A DNA stretch of 64,000 nucleotides from Microtetraspora malaysiensis (lineage in GTDB: Bacteria; Actinomycetota; Actinomycetes; Streptosporangiales; Streptosporangiaceae), in contig NZ_BBYJ01000005.1 of the NCBI RefSeq assembly GCF_001528665.1, positions 1 to 64,000 of the forward strand, given 5' to 3'. The notes under the pieces are model-generated. The model ran no database searches. It was not told the origin of the DNA and worked only from the letters and a program-made list of their open reading frames with translations. The translations under genes were made by a program, and so were the position numbers. Positions within the stretch are counted from its first letter, which is position 1. Each line of letters opens with the position of its first letter. Below are positions 35,443 to 43,972 of this stretch, piece by piece.

Positions 35443-36609
35443 ATGTTCAGAGATCGCCCCCATGGACCGTCGTCGGACGGGTACGACGGCACCACCATCC
35501 GCGGGCTCGGTCCCCGGGGGGACCGGACCTCTGCCCGGACCTCTGAGCTGGCCTCTGAGCCGGCCTCTGAGCTGGCTTCTGGCCTGGCCTCTGAGCTGGC
35601 CGAGGCGCTGCCGAACGCCGTGACGGATGTTCCGCGCGACTCCCGAGACGCGGCCCCGGCCGCCCGAACGGCGCGCACCGTCGCGGCCGACGACGGCCTG
35701 GAGCTGTACGTGGAGGTCGGCGGCCGCGCCGACGCCGAGCTGACCATGGTCTTCTGCCATGGCCTGGCGCTCCACCTTGACTGCTGGAGCGACCAGCGGA
35801 CCGCGTTCGCCGACCAGGCCCGGCTCGTCCTGTACGACCAGCGCGGGCACGGCCGGTCGGGTCGCGGCCCCGCCGGATCGGCGACCATCACCCAGCTCGG
35901 CCGGGACCTGTACCGGGTCCTGGAAGAGGTCGTCCCGTCCGGGCCGGTGGTCCTGATCGGACACTCGATGGGCGGTATGGCGATCATGGCGCTGGCCGAG
36001 GCGCACCCGGACCTGTTCCGGGACCGCGTCGCCGGGGTCGCGCTGATGGCGACCTCGGCGGGCGGGCTGGACCACGTCACGCTGGGGCTGCCCGCGTACG
36101 GCGCGCGGCTGCTGCAGCCGTTCGTCCCCGGACTGCTCAAGGTGCTGGCGGGGACATCGATCATGGGCGGGCACGGGCACCGCGCCGTCGCCGACCTCCT
36201 GCACCTGCTGGTGCGGCGGTACTCGTTCGCGTCGAACGTGTCGCCCGCGGTGTGGGCGGCCGCCGTCCGGATCATCGACTCCATTCCGATCGAGGTGATC
36301 GGGGACTTCTACGCGACGCTGCTGGCGCACGACGGGCGGGCCGCCCTGGCGGTGCTGCGGAACGTGCCCACGCTGATCCTGGTCGGCGGGGACGACATGG
36401 TCACGCCGGTCGAGCACAGCGAGGCGATCGCGTACACGCTGCCGGGCGCCGCTCTCGTCGTCCTCCCGCGAACCGGCCACAACCTGATGCTAGAAAGGCC
36501 GCGCACCGTCAACTTCTCGCTCGGGGAGTTGCTGCGCCGGGCCGCCCGGCCGCCGGCCTTCCATGAATTCTCCGGCTCCGGCTTCGCCGGTGTCGGACGA
36601 GCGAGGTGA
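35443..36609 (+). CDS. Alpha/beta hydrolase with repetitive N-terminal extension
   Basis: The 388-residue protein has an alpha/beta-hydrolase core from about residue 85: VFCHGLALHLDCW (oxyanion hole), YDQRGHGRS, nucleophile S175 in LIGHSMGGMAI, acid in VGGDDMVTP and His in RTGHNLML. The first 80 residues are low-complexity, built in part from six 12-base units (SELASEPASELASGLASEL). The ATG at 35443 has a strong GGAGG about 7 bases upstream; ATG 35398 is weaker. The substrate is unknown. Confidence 0.9.
   Translation: MFRDRPHGPSSDGYDGTTIRGLGPRGDRTSARTSELASEPASELASGLASELAEALPNAVTDVPRDSRDAAPAARTARTVAADDGLELYVEVGGRADAELTMVFCHGLALHLDCWSDQRTAFADQARLVLYDQRGHGRSGRGPAGSATITQLGRDLYRVLEEVVPSGPVVLIGHSMGGMAIMALAEAHPDLFRDRVAGVALMATSAGGLDHVTLGLPAYGARLLQPFVPGLLKVLAGTSIMGGHGHRAVADLLHLLVRRYSFASNVSPAVWAAAVRIIDSIPIEVIGDFYATLLAHDGRAALAVLRNVPTLILVGGDDMVTPVEHSEAIAYTLPGAALVVLPRTGHNLMLERPRTVNFSLGELLRRAARPPAFHEFSGSGFAGVGRAR
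35526..35597. repeat. Six-unit 12-bp coding minisatellite
   Basis: Degenerate units of GGCCTCTGAGCT repeat in frame and encode (A/T)SEL-type tetrapeptides in the N-terminal extension of the hydrolase. Confidence 0.7.
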
Positions 36610-36614
36610 CTGAT

Positions 36615-36809
36615 ATGTGCCGGCACATCCCGCCGTGCCCGTCCGCGGATGCTCCCGATCACTGCGCCGCCTGCCTCGTGGCCTTCCACCCCGAGCAGGG
36701 CTGGGGTCTGCTCTGCAACGGCGTCGTGGTCTTCGAGGACACCGGCGAGCTGCTGCCCGATGGGCGCAGCGTCCCCGCACACAGGGCTTCCTATGCTCGG
36801 GCCGCGTGA
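36615..36809 (+). CDS. DUF5999 small protein
   Basis: The 64-residue protein MCRHIPPCPSADAPDHCAAC...HPEQGWGLLCNGVVVFEDTG matches the DUF5999 family of actinomycetes as I remember it. Four Cys and several His residues in the first 25 positions could bind a metal. GAGGTGA precedes the ATG by 5 bases. Its 3' end overlaps or abuts the next gene. Confidence 0.82.
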   Translation: MCRHIPPCPSADAPDHCAACLVAFHPEQGWGLLCNGVVVFEDTGELLPDGRSVPAHRASYARAA

Positions 36810-37242
36810 TCACATGCGGCTGCCGGGCCATTGCGGGTACGCCGGAGCCGCCCACACCGCCACGGCGACGCGCGACCGGCACGCCTCGTGGATCCTCCCG
36901 CGCGACCTGTCCTCGACGCCCGCCGCGCGGCGACTCGTCCGCGCCCAGCTCGCCGCCTGGGGGTACGGCGAGCACAGCGAGCTCGCGGAACTCCTGGTGA
37001 GCGAGCTGATCGCCAACGCGCTGCGCCACGGCGCGGGAGAGCCGGTCGTCACGCTCTCCGCCTCGGGCGGCGTCCTGCGCTGCGAGGTCGCCGACGCGAG
37101 CCCCGCGCTTCCCCAGGTGCAGCACATGCCCGAGGAGGAGGAGTGCGGGCGTGGGCTGCTCCTCGTCGAGGCCCTGTCCCGCGACTGGGGCGTCGAGCGT
37201 ACGGGCGCGGGCAAGGCCGTCTGGTTCGAGCTGGACGTCTGA
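36793..37242 (+). CDS. RsbW-like ATP-binding protein (HATPase_c_2)
   Basis: The 149-residue protein contains the anti-sigma-factor kinase-like fold: SWILPRDLSSTPAARRLVRA, the N-box ELLVSELIANALRHG, a short DASPALP region in place of a full G1 box, and GRGLLLVEALSRDWGV (G2). Such small proteins are abundant in Streptomyces and relatives; many bind ATP and may inhibit a partner sigma factor or regulator, but no partner is nearby. Start ATG 36793 overlaps the DUF5999 gene by 17 bases; ATG 36814 is an equally possible start. Confidence 0.85.
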   Translation: MLGPRDHMRLPGHCGYAGAAHTATATRDRHASWILPRDLSSTPAARRLVRAQLAAWGYGEHSELAELLVSELIANALRHGAGEPVVTLSASGGVLRCEVADASPALPQVQHMPEEEECGRGLLLVEALSRDWGVERTGAGKAVWFELDV

Positions 37243-37298
37243 TTCTGGAGAGCCAAGACCGGACAGCCGAGCCTGGAGAGCTGAGAGGACGAGCGGAG

Positions 37299-37388
37299 AT
37301 GCAGAGGATCAGGAAGGCCAAGGGCAGAAAGTCCACCGCGGCCCCGCTGGACCTGCGGACACCCGGCGGGCGGCGGCTGCCGTACTGA
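37299..37388 (+). CDS. Possible 29-residue basic peptide
   Basis: The frame reads MQRIRKAKGRKSTAAPLDLR then TPGGRRLPY and is preceded by a GAGCGGAG-like site. It lies 56 bases after the RsbW-like gene. The composition is strongly basic with a tidy C terminus; no family is known to me and it may be spurious. Confidence 0.3.
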   Translation: MQRIRKAKGRKSTAAPLDLRTPGGRRLPY

Positions 37389-37479
37389 GGCGGGCCGCCA
37401 CGACAGCGTTCCCAGAATTGGCAACAAAGGTTGGCACTTCCGGGCCGGCGGCCGCAGCCTATGGGCGGAGGTGGTCGCC

Positions 37480-38526
37480 GTGAGCGATACGAAGAACGCG
37501 GCATCGAACGATTCCGGATACGACGTGGTGGTGGTCGGCGGGGGCGCGGCCGGGCTGAGCGCCGCCCTGGTGCTCGCCCGGGCTCGCCGCCGGGTTGCGG
37601 TGGTGGATGCCGGGAGCCCGCGCAACGCCCCGGCCTCCCACATGCAGGGCTTCCTGTCCCGGGACGGGATGCCTCCGGCGGCCCTGCTGGAGGTGGGCCG
37701 GGCCGAGGTGGCCGGATACGGCGTGGACGTGATCGAGGGCCGGGCCGACCACATCGACCACATTGACCACATTGTCGACGTTGGCCACATCGAGCACGGT
37801 TTCCAGGTGCACCTGGCGGGCGGCCCGGCGCTCCCGGCACGGCGGGTCGTGGTGGCCACCGGGCTGCGCGACGAGCTGCCGGACATCCCCGGGGTGCGTG
37901 AGCGGTGGGGCAGGGACGTACTGCACTGCCCGTACTGCCACGGCTACGAGGTCGGTGACGAGCCGATCGGGGTGCTGGGCACCCACCCGGAAGGGGTGCG
38001 GCACGCGATGCTGCTGCGGCAGTGGTCGGCCGACATCGTCTTCTTCCCGCACACCATGGACCTGACCGGCGACGAGCGCGAGCGGCTGGCCGCGCGCGGG
38101 GTGCGGGTCGTCGACGGCCCGGTCAAGCGGCTGGTGGTGGACGACGACCGGCTGCGCGGCGTCGAGCTGGCCGAGGGCAGCGTGGTGCCTCGCGGCGCGG
38201 TGTTCGTCTTCCCGCGCATGGTGCCCCACGACGACCTGCTGACCGGCCTCGGGTGCGCCCGGGACGAGAGCGGCCAGCTGATCACCGACCCATCGGGCCG
38301 TACGAGCGTCCCCGGTGTGTGGGCCGTGGGCAACGTCGCCGACCGGCGGGCACAGGTGATCACCGCGGCCGGTATGGCGTCGGCGGCCGCGATCGCCGTC
38401 AACCACGACCTGGTGGAGGAGGAGATCGCGCGGGACGTCGAGAACCACCGCGTCGCGGAGGCGGCGTCCCCGGCCTTCCCTCGGCCGCTCGCCGACGTCG
38501 TCGCGCCCGGCGGACACGCGGGCTGA
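37480..38526 (+). CDS. Thioredoxin-reductase-like FAD/NAD(P) oxidoreductase
   Basis: This 348-residue flavoprotein has the FAD Rossmann motif VVVVGGGAAGLSAALVLARA, the NADPH-side region IGVLGTHPEGV, the redox pair C150-P-Y-C153 in LHCPYCHGYEVGD, and the final FAD motif VPGVWAVGNVADRRAQV. This is the YumC/TrxB-like family with CxxC. A 9-base repeat encodes DHIDHIDHIVDVGHIEHG, not expected there. GTG 37480 is 8 bases after GGAGG. Directly after the stop lies the C-terminal half of a thioredoxin, suggesting a former reductase-thioredoxin pair. Confidence 0.9.
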   Translation: MSDTKNAASNDSGYDVVVVGGGAAGLSAALVLARARRRVAVVDAGSPRNAPASHMQGFLSRDGMPPAALLEVGRAEVAGYGVDVIEGRADHIDHIDHIVDVGHIEHGFQVHLAGGPALPARRVVVATGLRDELPDIPGVRERWGRDVLHCPYCHGYEVGDEPIGVLGTHPEGVRHAMLLRQWSADIVFFPHTMDLTGDERERLAARGVRVVDGPVKRLVVDDDRLRGVELAEGSVVPRGAVFVFPRMVPHDDLLTGLGCARDESGQLITDPSGRTSVPGVWAVGNVADRRAQVITAAGMASAAAIAVNHDLVEEEIARDVENHRVAEAASPAFPRPLADVVAPGGHAG

Positions 38527-38531
38527 GCCAC

Positions 38532-38696
38532 GTGGTCAAGGTCGACATCGAGCAGGAGCCAGAGCTGGCGGCCCGGCACGGTGTCACCGCCGTCCCCGCC
38601 TTCGTCGTCTACTCCGGCGGCGAGACCAAGGGGTCGTGGGTCGGTGCCGCGCCAAAGCAGGTGCTGGAGCAGAAGCTCGCCGCCTGCCTGCGCTGA
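38532..38696 (+). pseudogene. C-terminal fragment of a thioredoxin
   Basis: A 54-residue frame reads VVKVDIEQEPELAARHGVTA then VPAFVVYSGGETKGSWVG. This is the second half of a thioredoxin with the cis-Pro motif AVPAF, but the WCGPC half is absent; upstream codons belong to the reductase in another frame. It could be translated from GTG 38532, 5 bases after the reductase stop, but could not do disulfide exchange alone. Confidence 0.7.
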
Positions 38697-38785
38697 CCCC
38701 TCACCGGCCCGGGCCCTCTCACAGGCCCGGCTCTCCCGCTGGCCCCCGCCCTCTCACCGGCCCCGGGCCTTGGCCCCCTCTCATT
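38697..38785. repeat. Irregular CCCTCTCA-GGCCCGG repeats between genes
   Basis: The CCCTCTCA or CCCCTCA motif recurs about four times with intervening GGCCCGGGCC-like palindromes. The region may act as a terminator for the reductase transcript. Confidence 0.4.
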
Positions 38786-38843
38786 GGTAGGCTGGGCAGG
38801 GCTGGTCTCCGCCTGCCAAGGCAGCGCCGCTAGCATTCCGATC

Positions 38844-40046
38844 ATGGCCTCTGCCTTCCATGAACCTCGCAACCTGGTCCTTCTTGGGTCGACGGGATCC
38901 GTCGGCACGCAGGCGATCGACGTGATCGAGCGCAATCGCGATCGCTTCCGGGTCGCGGCGATCTCGGCCGGAGGCGGCAACCTGCAACTGCTCGCCCGGC
39001 AGGCGCTGGCCCTGGGCGTGGAGTGCGTGGGCATCGCGGCTGATCGCGCGACGGAGTTCGAGGAGGTGTTCCGGGCGGAGGCCGGGCGCCGGGGCGCGGT
39101 GGGTGCTCGGCTGCCGCAGGTGGTGTGCGGGCCGCGAGCCTCCGCCGAACTCGCCGCACTGCCCTGTGACGCGGTGCTCAACGGCATCACCGGCTCCATC
39201 GGCCTGGCCCCCACCCTGGCGGCCCTGGAGACCGGCAGTCGGCTGATCCTCGCGAACAAGGAGTCCTTGATCGTGGGCGGGCCGTTGGTGAAGAAGCAGG
39301 CCGCACCCGGTCAGATCCTGCCCGTGGACTCGGAGCACTCCGCGCTCTTCCAGTGCCTCCAGGGCGGCAGGAGCGAGGACGTGCGCCGTCTGGTGGTGAC
39401 CGCCAGCGGCGGCCCGTTCCGCGGGCGCAGCCGTGCGGAGATGGCCGAGGTCACCCCCGGCCAAGCGCTCGCCCATCCGGTATGGGACATGGGACCGGTC
39501 AACACGATCAACAGCGCGAACCTGGTGAACAAGGGCCTGGAGGTCATCGAGGCCCATCTGCTGTTCGACATCCCCTTCGACCGGATCGACGTGGTGGTCC
39601 ACCCGCAGGTGATGGTCCACTCGATGGTCGAGTTCCGCGACGGCTCCACCCTCGCCCAGGTCGCGCCGCCGGACATGCGGATGGCGCTGGCCCTGGGCAT
39701 GAGCTGGCCGGAACGGGTGGCCGACGCCGCTCCCGCGTGCGACTGGTCACAGGCATCCACCTGGGAGTTCCTGCCCGTCGACCACGACGCGTTCCCCGGT
39801 CTGAGCCTGGCATGCGCGGCAGGGGCGGCGGGCGGGACCATGCCTGCGGTGTTCAACGCGGCCAATGAGGAGTGCGTCGCCGCCTTCCTCGCCGGCGGCC
39901 TGCCGTTCCTCGGGATCATCGACATCGTGGAGCGCGTGATGAACGAGCACGATCAGCTCGCCGCCGACGCGATGACCATGGAAGCGGTGCTGGCGACCGA
40001 GCACTGGGCCCGGCAGCGAGCCAGAGAGCTGACCGGCCGAGCTTGA
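38844..40046 (+). CDS. dxr: 1-deoxy-D-xylulose 5-phosphate reductoisomerase
   Basis: The 400-residue protein has the NADPH-binding motif NLVLLGSTGSVGTQAIDVIE, LANKESLIVGGPLV, the metal/substrate motifs LPVDSEHSALFQCL and TASGGPFRGR, and HPVWDMGPVNTINSANLVNK. The enzyme makes 2-C-methyl-D-erythritol 4-phosphate in the MEP isoprenoid pathway and is the fosmidomycin target. TAGCAT ends 7 bases before the ATG, so the mRNA is probably leaderless. The usual actinobacterial neighbours (rseP-like protease, ispG) are missing, so this may be a second copy. A hairpin terminator follows. Confidence 0.93.
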   Translation: MASAFHEPRNLVLLGSTGSVGTQAIDVIERNRDRFRVAAISAGGGNLQLLARQALALGVECVGIAADRATEFEEVFRAEAGRRGAVGARLPQVVCGPRASAELAALPCDAVLNGITGSIGLAPTLAALETGSRLILANKESLIVGGPLVKKQAAPGQILPVDSEHSALFQCLQGGRSEDVRRLVVTASGGPFRGRSRAEMAEVTPGQALAHPVWDMGPVNTINSANLVNKGLEVIEAHLLFDIPFDRIDVVVHPQVMVHSMVEFRDGSTLAQVAPPDMRMALALGMSWPERVADAAPACDWSQASTWEFLPVDHDAFPGLSLACAAGAAGGTMPAVFNAANEECVAAFLAGGLPFLGIIDIVERVMNEHDQLAADAMTMEAVLATEHWARQRARELTGRA

Positions 40047-40071
40047 AAAGTAGAGAGGTCAATCAGCCGCG

Positions 40072-40111
40072 TGCCAAGACCCCGCCGGATGTTCCGGGCG
40101 GAGTCTTGGCA
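40072..40111 (+). terminator. Terminator hairpin after dxr
   Basis: TGCCAAGAC (40072-40080) pairs perfectly with GTCTTGGCA (40103-40111); the inner CCGCCGGA/TCCGGGCGG extends the stem. It begins 25 bases after the dxr stop. Confidence 0.65.
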
Positions 40112-40200
40112 GCTGGATCCCGGAGACCTGCAGCCCATTGGCGAGGGACATCAGCTCGGCGGCGTTGCGTGCTGGCCGCTTGAGTTCGTGCACGGGAGGG
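40111..40200 (-). pseudogene. Relic of a serine site-specific recombinase
   Basis: The minus strand encodes VHELKRPARNAAELMSLANG then LQVSGIQL. This closely resembles the helix-strand segment of resolvase-type recombinases (ExKRLARNAAELMxLxxxLQxxGIQLxLLTG). Neither the catalytic Ser part nor the C-terminal HTH is present. Confidence 0.55.
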
Positions 40201-40263
40201 CCTGTTGCGAAAGTCGATCTTGATGGCGTTAGGGTTCCGCCTGACGTGGTTCGGTGCAGGGGG

Positions 40264-40728
40264 ATGGGGTCTGTGAACACCCAGGTAAGAACCCGCATTT
40301 CGGCGTATGCAATCGCTGTGGAAGAGGATCGACTGCTGTTGGGTCGGTTGTCGGATGCTTCTCCCGTCTTCATGCCAGGTCTGTGGCACTTGCCTGGTGG
40401 GGGGATCGATCCAGGCGAACAGCCTGTCGAGGCACTGGCCCGCGAACTCTTGGAAGAAACGGGCCTTGAACTGATCGAGGCTCACCTGCTCGACGCGAGG
40501 ACATACTCGGCCCAGAGAAACGGCGTGAGCTGGAGCCTGACAGCATTGTTTTACGCGGTAGCTCTCAAGGGAGGGACGCCGACGGTGACCGAGGCCAATG
40601 GCTCTACCGAGGCGGCAGTGTGGGTCCCTCTCGCCGACGTGCAAGACAACACAGTGCTGTCGCCAGCGGCTGCCGACGCACTGCTCATGCTGGACCGCGC
40701 CGAGGTGACGTTCACAGCCACTCATTGA
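40264..40728 (+). CDS. NUDIX hydrolase less GC-rich than its neighbours
   Basis: The 154-residue protein has a full Nudix box (GGGIDPGEQPVEALA, RELLEETGLEL). The preceding LWHLPGG is typical of MutT/ADP-ribose-type enzymes; the substrate is unknown. Codon use is visibly less GC-rich than in adjacent genes (for example TTGGAAGAAACG and TTTTACGCGGTA), consistent with recent acquisition. ATG 40264 or GTG 40273 may be the start. A TTGCGA/TAGGGT promoter is possible at 40205-40235. The IS21 element begins about 57 bases after the stop. Confidence 0.88.
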   Translation: MGSVNTQVRTRISAYAIAVEEDRLLLGRLSDASPVFMPGLWHLPGGGIDPGEQPVEALARELLEETGLELIEAHLLDARTYSAQRNGVSWSLTALFYAVALKGGTPTVTEANGSTEAAVWVPLADVQDNTVLSPAAADALLMLDRAEVTFTATH

Positions 40729-40755
40729 GGACTGCGATCAGCACGGTCGCTTCGT

Positions 40756-40850
40756 TGGCTCTGTAGGTGAATTTAAGAGCCGAATGTCGGTCAGTGGCTC
40801 TGTGGCGCTCGGTGGGGGTGGAGCCGTGTTAGCGAATTCCAGAGCCACCT
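40756..40850. repeat. Left end repeat region of the IS21 element
   Basis: Contains TGGCTCTG near 40757 and 40794, CAGAGCCAC near 40840, TGTCGGTC at 40785 and GTGTTAG about 41 bases further. It matches the reverse complement of 44990-45085 imperfectly but over its length. Confidence 0.55.
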
Positions 40851-40901
40851 GAGGGTTAGCGGTGCGAGTATCGAAGCGTTACTCCGTGTGAGGAGACGCT
40901 G

Positions 40902-42544
40902 GTGACACACCCCCAGTCCAAGGTGGAGGTATTCGCGGCGATTCGCCGGGATTCTCGTGCGGGGCTGTCGGGTCGGCAGATCGCGATCAAGTATCGGGTC
41001 AGCCGGAACACGGTGGCTGAGGCGTTGCGTCAGCCGTGGCCGGAGCCGAGGAAGAAGATGGCGCCGCGGGCGAGTCGGCTGGATGAGTTCAAACCATTGA
41101 TCGACGAGATGCTGCGGGCCGATCTGGATGCGCCGCGCAAGCAGCGGCACACGGCGAAGCGGATCTTCGCACGGCTGGTGGACGAGCACCAGGCGATGGA
41201 AATCTCGTATCAGATCGTCCGCACCTATGTCGCTCACCGGCGGGGCGAGATCCGGGTCGAGGCAGGCCGGGGTCCGCCGGAGGCGTTCATCCCGCAGTCG
41301 CATCTGCCGGGAGTCGAGGCCGAGGTCGACTTCGGGGACGTGACGGTCCGGATCGCGGGCGAGCAGGTGAAGTGCTTCCTGTTCTCGTTCCGATTGTCGT
41401 ATTCGGGCAAGGCGGTCCACCGGGTGCTGGCCACCGGAGGGCAGGGCATTCTTCGAGGGACACGTCCATGCTTTCAGGGTGCTGGGCGGAGTCCCGACGG
41501 GCAAGGTCCGCTACGACAACCTCAAGGCCGCGGTCTCCGCGGTGCTGGGGTTCACCCGGGCCCGGACGGAGTCCGCCCGCTGGACGGCGTTTCGCGAGCA
41601 CTACGGGGTCGAGGCGTTCTACTGCCAGCCGGGGATCAAGGGCGCCCACGAGAAGGGCGGGGTCGAGGGCGACATCGGCTGGTTCCGCCGCAACCACCTG
41701 GTCCCGATTCCAGAGGTCGGCTCGCTGGATGAGCTGAACGAGATGATCGACCGTTGGGACGAGGCCGACGAGGGACGGCGGATTGGGGCGCGGGCCAGGA
41801 CCGTCGGCGAGTACCTCGCGATCGAGCGGCCGCTGCTGCGGACGGTCTCGCAGGGGCCGTTCGAGACCGGGCTGCTGCTCCCGGTCCGGGTCGATCGCTA
41901 CAGCCAGATCACCGTCCGGACGAACCGTTACTCGGTCCCGGCCCGGTTCATCGGCCGCCAGCTGCGGGTGATGCTGCACGCCTCCCACCTGATCGTCTAT
42001 GACGGGCAGCAGGTCGTCGCCGAGCACGATCGGTTGTTCGCCAAGGGCGGTCGGCGCCTGGAGCTGGACCACTATCTGGAGGTCCTGATCCGCAAGCCCG
42101 GCGCGCTGCCGGGCGCGACCGCTCTGGAGCAGGCGCGGGCCGCAGGCAAGTTCACCCCGGTTCACGACACTTGGTGGGCGGCGGCTTGCAAGGCCCACGG
42201 CGACCGCGACGGCACCCGCGCGCTGATCGAAGTGCTGCTCCTGGCCCGTCATCTCCCCACCGAGCATCTGGTCACCGGCCTGGCCGCCGCGCTGCGGGCC
42301 GGCGCCCTCACCGCCGACGCCGGTCGCCCTGGAGGCCCGCAAAGCCGCTGAGGAAGACCAACAAGCCGCTCCCGAGCCCGCCCAGCACGACAACCACGAG
42401 GCAACGGTGACGTTCCTGACCGAACGGCGCCTGGCCCAGCTTCCCCGCGACACCCGGCCGCTGCCCTCGGTGACGGCCTATGACCAGCTCCTCAAACGCG
42501 CCCGGCCGCCCGGCGAGCGCCCAGCCCAAGGAGAAACACCATGA
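40902..42544 (+). pseudogene. istA: istA transposase gene with two frameshifts
   Basis: Three consecutive frames together encode an IS21 transposase: the N-terminal HTH (GLSGRQIAIKYRVSRNTVAE), the DDE core start VEAEVDFGDVTVRI, then after a shift GKVRYDNLKAAV, GAHEKGGVEGDIGWFRRNHL and RTNRYSVPARFIGR. After a second shift the C terminus runs EARKAAEEDQQ to LLKRARPPGERP. The first shift, near 41445, looks like loss of two bases in CAG-GAG-GCA; the second, near 42322, like one extra G. The restored frame would end in an ATGA overlap with istB. As it stands the transposase is inactive unless these are sequence errors. Confidence 0.85.
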
Positions 42545-43326
42545 GCGTCCCCCACCGCGGCATGACCGAACAGGCCGCCCAGGCCTCCATCGACCAGGCC
42601 TGCCGGATGCTCCGCCTGCCCAGCATCCGCACCGCCTTTCCTGAATTGGCCGAGCAGGCGGCCCGCGAGCAGATGTCCTACCTGGGATTCCTCGCCGAAC
42701 TCCTACTGACCGAATGCGACGACCGCGCTCGCCGCCGCTCTGAACGCCGCATCAAGGCCGCCCAGATTCCCCGCGACAAGTCCCTGCGCGCCCTCGCCTT
42801 CGACGCCAACCCGGGCATCGACCCCGCCACCATCCACACGCTCGCCACTTGCGAATGGGTGAAAAGGGGCCAGCCCCTCTGCCTGATCGGCGACTCCGGC
42901 ACCGGCAAGTCCCACCTGCTCATCGCCCTCGGGACCGAGGCCGCGATGAAGGGCTACCGGGTCCGCTACGCCCTTGCTACCAAGCTCGTGAACGAACTCG
43001 TCGAGGCCGCCGACGAGAAGGTCCTCGCCAAGACCGTCGCCCGCTACGGACGCGTCGACCTGCTCTGCATCGACGAACTCGGCTACATGGAACTCGACCG
43101 ACACGGCGCCGAGCTCCTCTTCCAGGTCCTCACAGAACGCGAAGAGAAGAACAGCGTCGCCATCGCCAGCAACGAGTCCTTCTCCGGCTGGACCCGCACC
43201 TTCACCGACCCGCGCCTCTGCGCCGCGATCGTCGACCGGCTCACCTTCGCCGGCAACATCATCGAGACCGGCACCGACTCCTACCGTCTTGCCCAGACCC
43301 GAGCCAGAGCCGAGCAAGCCAGCTGA
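42541..43326 (+). CDS. istB: IstB-like ATP-binding transposition helper
   Basis: The intact 261-residue AAA+ protein has Walker A GDSGTGKSHL, Walker B LLCIDELGYM, sensor region VAIASNESFSGW and C-terminal DRLTFAGNIIETGTDSYRL. IstB assists the IstA transposase in target capture and DNA remodelling. Its ATG overlaps the end of the repaired istA frame. Only six bases separate its stop from the cargo inverted repeat, so the region normally between istB and the right IS end has been displaced. Confidence 0.93.
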   Translation: MSVPHRGMTEQAAQASIDQACRMLRLPSIRTAFPELAEQAAREQMSYLGFLAELLLTECDDRARRRSERRIKAAQIPRDKSLRALAFDANPGIDPATIHTLATCEWVKRGQPLCLIGDSGTGKSHLLIALGTEAAMKGYRVRYALATKLVNELVEAADEKVLAKTVARYGRVDLLCIDELGYMELDRHGAELLFQVLTEREEKNSVAIASNESFSGWTRTFTDPRLCAAIVDRLTFAGNIIETGTDSYRLAQTRARAEQAS

Positions 43327-43332
43327 CCACAC

Positions 43333-43385
43333 TTGTCGGCGTACACCTCCATGTGCAAAGGCGCGTACGGATAGACGCGCATAGC
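43333..43385. repeat. Left inverted repeat of the cargo module
   Basis: 53 bases beginning TTGTCGGCGTACACCTCC, about 79 percent identical to the reverse complement of 44896-44948; the first 18 bases match exactly. On the minus strand it reads MRVYPYAPLHMEVYAD. Confidence 0.7.
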
Positions 43386-43459
43386 ATGATGGTGTTGTAG
43401 TGCCTCCACCAGGAACGGCGAGGCGAGCTCGACGGTGAGGCTTCTGATCTGCGAGGGAT

Positions 43460-43948
43460 TCAGCGGCCAGGGATGGCGCTGGGGCTGGAAGCCCTCGTGA
43501 AGCTCATGTCCATCCAGTGCCGCCAGTTTGAGCCGTTGTCAGTGCGCTCCCATTCGGCCGTCATGGAGTCGCCGTCTTCGGCGATCACCAGCGTCGCCCG
43601 CTCCATCTCACCGGCGAACGTCCAGACACCCTCGTCGTCGACGCTTGCCCGCATGGTGACGAAGTTGCCGTGATTGTCGAAGGAGCGCATGGGGTAGGTC
43701 CGGCTCGCTGGATCGTAGGGCCCGATCATCTCGATGACCTCGACGTGCTCCTCATTCATGCGCACGTCCACACGGTGAATGAGGAAGTGCTCGCCCGCCA
43801 GCCACTCGTAGGTGTCCGACCCGGTGATGCGGATCACCGGGTCGGTCGCGGTGGCCGCTATACGCCCCTGCGAATGCCAACGGCCAACCAGCGCAGTCAG
43901 GCACTGGTTCTCCGATCGCGGGGCACAGGTGTTGTCGTCTCCTGACAT
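43460..43948 (-). CDS. DUF1579-like lipocalin/nitrobindin-fold protein
   Basis: The 162-residue protein has no signal peptide and a beta-barrel-like pattern: CLTALVGRWHSQGRI, ITGSDTYEWLAGEHFLIHRV, EMIGPYDPASRTYPMRSFDN, GVWTFAGEMERATLVIAEDG and SMTAEWERTDNGSNWRHWMD. This fits DUF1579-type proteins, which probably bind a hydrophobic ligand; no enzymatic activity can be assigned. It lies within the cargo module and diverges from the ArsR-SRPBCC pair, sharing a palindromic operator with it. Confidence 0.8.
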   Translation of the reverse strand: MSGDDNTCAPRSENQCLTALVGRWHSQGRIAATATDPVIRITGSDTYEWLAGEHFLIHRVDVRMNEEHVEVIEMIGPYDPASRTYPMRSFDNHGNFVTMRASVDDEGVWTFAGEMERATLVIAEDGDSMTAEWERTDNGSNWRHWMDMSFTRASSPSAIPGR

Positions 43949-43972
43949 AGCGGATCCTCGTCATCGATAGAG

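Noticed and set aside
38697..38785. CRISPR-like repeats
   Set aside because: Units are short, irregular and without unique spacers of constant length; no cas gene is present.
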